Both the position numbers and the translations under genes were made by a program. The notes beneath the pieces are model-generated. The model was not told the DNA's origin and made no database searches. It was given only the letters and a program-made list of their open reading frames with translations. From positions 1 to 56,326 of the forward strand of contig NZ_FOLM01000018.1 in NCBI RefSeq assembly GCF_900112355.1: 56,326 nt of DNA, written 5' to 3'. Of the stretch, positions 53,753 through 56,326 are shown piece by piece. The first letter of the stretch is position 1, and each line of letters opens with the position of its first letter. This DNA is from Streptomyces aidingensis. Lineage in GTDB: Bacteria > Actinomycetota > Actinomycetes > Streptomycetales > Streptomycetaceae.

Positions 53753-53764
53753 AAAAAAAAAAAA
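53753..53764. other. 12-A homopolymer causing a frameshift inside the NRPS A domain
   Basis: Twelve consecutive A (poly-T on the coding strand) lie in otherwise very GC-rich sequence. Upstream and downstream halves of the A domain are in different frames; one extra base or two fewer would rejoin them. The span between the core-4 and core-5 regions is also about 8-12 residues shorter than in the other A domain of the window. Confidence 0.9.
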
Positions 53765-56326
53765 TCCCAGGAAGAAGTCGGAGATGAACGCGGAAGTGCC
53801 TGTGACCACCCGGGCGTGGGGCCGCAGGCCCGCCTCCCGCAGGCGGGGCAGCAGCCGGCTCTCGGCGTAGTGGGTCAGTCCGCCGTGGTCGGTCATCACG
53901 CCCTTGGGGCGGCCGGTGGAGCCGGAGGTGTACATCACATAGGCGAGATCCCGAGGCCCGACCCGCGGCAGCACCACCCCCCGCCCCTGCGCACCGAACC
54001 CCGGTTCCGGGGACAGGCAGCGCCGCGAACCGGGCAGAACCCCGGCATCCCTGGTCACCACCACGGCGGGTGCGGCGTCCTCCAGCATCAGCTCCAGCCG
54101 GGCCCCCGGCAGCTCCGGATCCAGGGGCACAAAGGCACCGCCGGCCTTCCAGACCGCCCACACCGCCGTCACCGCATCGGCCCCCGGCGGCAGATGCAGA
54201 CCCACCACCGCACCACGCCCCGCACCCGCAGCCACCAGACGACGGGCCAGCACCTCACTGCCCGCATCCAGCTCCGCAAAACTCAGCCGCCCCGCACCCG
54301 ACTCCACCGCCACCGCATCCGGCCACCGCGCCGCCGCCCGCCGGAACAGCTCATGCACCGGAAGACCGGACACCGGGTGCTCGGCGCTGTCCCGGGTCCA
54401 GGGGGCCATCCGCCGCTGTTCACGCTCACCGGCCCGCAGCAGCTCCGCCACGGCGGTACCGGGCGCCCGGTCGAGGGCGCGCAGCAGATCGGTATAGGAC
54501 CGCAGCAACTCCCCGGCCGTCTCCTCGTCATAGACCCCGGTACTGAACTCCAGGTCGAGGCGGAGTCCGTCGGCGGTGCGCGTACTGCCGAAGGAAAGGT
54601 CGAAGTGGCTGCCCGCGCCCTCCAGCGGCAGATCACCGAGGGTCAGACCGTCCGGTGTGCCATCGGCGGGCCGCCCCCCGGAGGAGAACGAGAACATGGT
54701 GTGGAACAGCGGGTTGGCGCCTTCGGCGCGGTCCGGCGCCACGGCCCGGACCACCTGCTCGAAGGGCGCCTCCTGATGGGCGAACGCCTCCAGGACCGCG
54801 GTGCGCACCCGCTCCAGATGAGCGGGGAAATCGTCCTCGGGCCGCACGGTGAGCCGCAGCGCCAGAGTATTGACGAAGAACCCCAGCAACGGGGCCGTGT
54901 CCGGATGGGTCCGCCCGGAGACCGGAACCCCCACGGTGATGTCCCGCTGACCCGAATGACGGGCCAGCAGAAGGGCGTAGACGGCCAGATAAAGCATGAA
55001 CTCGGTGGCCCCCGCCCGGGCACGCACCCCCTCCAGCCCCGCCAGCTCCGCCGCCGGGACAGTGCCGGAGCACGCTCCGGCGCCCGCCTCCGTGTCCGGC
55101 GCGGTGGCCGGCGCGGTGGCCGGCGCGGTGGCCGGCGTGCGCGGCTGCGGCCTGGTGGGGGTGGCGCCGTCCAGGGTCCGCCGCCAGTAGGCCAGGTCCT
55201 CCTCCGCCCGGTCCGCCACCTGCCGGCGGTGCCAGAGCGCGTAATCGGCGTACTGCACCTCCAGCTCCGGCAGCCCGGCACCCGCCGCATCACCACCGGC
55301 CCGGTACAGCGCCCACAACTCCCGCTCGAACACCCCCAGCGACCACTCGTCAACCGCCACATGATGCGCCACAAACACCACGACGAACCGCTCCGGCGCC
55401 GTACGCCACACACGCACCCGCAGCACCGGACCCGAACCCAGGTCAAACGGCTCCCGCACCACCCGGCCGATCAGCCCGGGCAGATCCCCCTCCGCCGCCT
55501 CCTCCACGGACAGAGCAGTACGCCACGGGACACCCACCCGCTGGACCACACCCCCGTCCTCGGCCGCCTCCAGCGTCGTCCGCAACACCTCATGCCGCTC
55601 CACCAGGGCATCCACAGCAGCACCGAACACCGCCACATCCAGATCGCCCGCGATCTCATAACCCCACGGAACGTGATAGTCCGCGCTGTCCGGATCGAGT
55701 TGCCACAGGAACCACTGGCGTTCCTGGGCATGCGAGGCCGGCAGGACGCCGGTCTCCCCGCGCCCGGCCCGGGGGATGGCCTGGCCGGCCGGACCCTCTG
55801 CGGTACGGCTGTCGATCAGCCCGGCCTGTTCGGCGACGGTCGGATGGGCGAACACCTCGTGCAGGGGCAGGTCGGCTTCGAGTTCGGCACCGATCCGCAG
55901 GGCGAGGCGGACGGCGAGCAGCGAATGCCCGCCGAGGGCGAAGAAGTCGTCGTGCACCCCGATGCCGGTGATGCCCAGCACCTCCTGCCAGACGGCCGCG
56001 ACACGCCGCTCGGTTTCGGTGCGCGGGCCCACCGCCTCCCGGCGGTGCGGAAGCTGCTGCCCGATGTCGTCGGGCACGGTCAGGGCCTTGCGGTCCAGCT
56101 TGCCGCCAACCGTCCTGGGCAGGGCGGCGACCGGGACCAGCAGCGTGGGGATGGCCGCGCGGGGCAGCCGGCCGGCCAGATGGGTACGGATCTCCTCGGC
56201 ATCCGGGACGGCGCCGTCACCGGTCACCAGGTGGGCGACGAGTTGCAGCCGCCGGTCGGTGCCGAGGCGGTGGGCGCTGACCGCGGCGGCGGTCACCGCC
56301 GGGTGGCCGCGCAGCGCCGCCTCGAC
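53765..56326 (-). CDS. NRPS, 5' visible part: A (C-terminal end), T, C, first half of A
   Basis: Open from the right edge, where it enters the end of an A domain (EAALRGHPAV, GGKLDRK), then T (GGHSLLAVRL), C (~430 aa) and the first half of an A domain (YVMYTSGSTGRPKGV). After the homopolymer the frame becomes nonsense and stops at 53480. The C-domain motif is HHVAVDE, with Glu where HHxxxDG has Gly. In the A domain the core-4 region reads AFISDFFLG, lacking the Asp that normally holds the alpha-amino group, so the substrate may not be an ordinary alpha-amino acid. The start of the gene, and possibly more modules, lie beyond the window. A 12-bp tandem repeat (55098-55133) encodes a Thr-Ala-Pro-Ala linker inside the C domain. 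Confidence 0.88.
55098..55133. repeat. Three tandem copies of GGCGCGGTGGCC in the C domain
   Basis: An in-frame 12-bp unit encodes a Pro-Ala-Thr-Ala repeat between the two lobes of the condensation domain. Confidence 0.8.
56232..56326. repeat. Second copy of the 95-bp NRPS repeat, at the window edge
   Basis: Identical to 53071-53165. The sequence stops inside this repeat, as expected if assembly broke at a duplicated NRPS module. Confidence 0.9.

Noticed and set aside
53753..53764. Homopolymer as a genuine phase-variation switch
   Set aside because: Not claimed. Such switches are not typical of this group, and coding sequence also appears to be missing around the run, which fits an assembly artefact better.

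Overview
The window is high-GC actinomycete DNA, most likely Streptomyces: GC-rich third codon positions, polycistronic operons, GTG starts, a LacI-controlled sugar operon without its own ABC ATPase, and a large modular PKS/NRPS cluster. Both ends are truncated. The left edge cuts a gene ending in a cellulose-binding module. The right edge stops inside an NRPS gene, exactly in a 95-bp sequence that also occurs about 3.2 kb further in, so it looks like a contig end.

Left third (1-21,800), carbohydrate and housekeeping genes. After the CBM2 fragment and an endonuclease/exonuclease/phosphatase-family protein comes a minus-strand operon (14031 to 2076). It encodes a large secreted clan GH-A hydrolase, a LacI regulator, a sugar-binding lipoprotein, two permeases, a GH31 alpha-glycosidase and a GH127 beta-L-arabinofuranosidase. 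Three operator-like palindromes (core TCGAACCGGTTCGA) precede its first gene. The set suggests outside-in breakdown and import of an arabinose- or xylose-decorated plant oligosaccharide. Next are a CYP152-type peroxygenase P450, a divergent CE7 acetyl xylan esterase, a small secreted protein, a DUF305 lipoprotein, a TetR/rhodanese divergent pair sharing an operator-promoter, a flavin monooxygenase and a GNAT acetyltransferase.

Right two thirds (21,986-56,326), biosynthetic cluster. Everything is on the minus strand, mostly coupled or tightly spaced, and reads right to left: an NRPS ending in thioesterase (broken by a 12-A homopolymer), a TobZ/NodU carbamoyltransferase, a T-C-A-T NRPS, MbtH, an MFS exporter, a type II thioesterase, an amino acid:[carrier protein] ligase-like class II aaRS homologue, a LOG-family protein, a PLP aminotransferase, a P450, a PKS with KSQ loading module plus KS-AT-DH-KR-ACP, a PKS with KS-AT-DH-ER-KR-ACP, a second type II thioesterase and an FMN alpha-hydroxyacid oxidase.

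Working model (inference): the two PKSs build a short chain (predicted hex-4-enoyl). It is released, alpha-hydroxylated by a P450, oxidised by the FMN oxidase and transaminated, giving a polyketide-derived alpha-amino acid. The aaRS-like ligase may load an amino acid onto the N-terminal carrier domain of the T-C-A-T NRPS, which has no A domain upstream of it. The chain would then pass to the NRPS with the TE, and the carbamoyltransferase would decorate a precursor or product. I do not recognise this combination as a known pathway. No pathway regulator or phosphopantetheinyl transferase is visible in the window.
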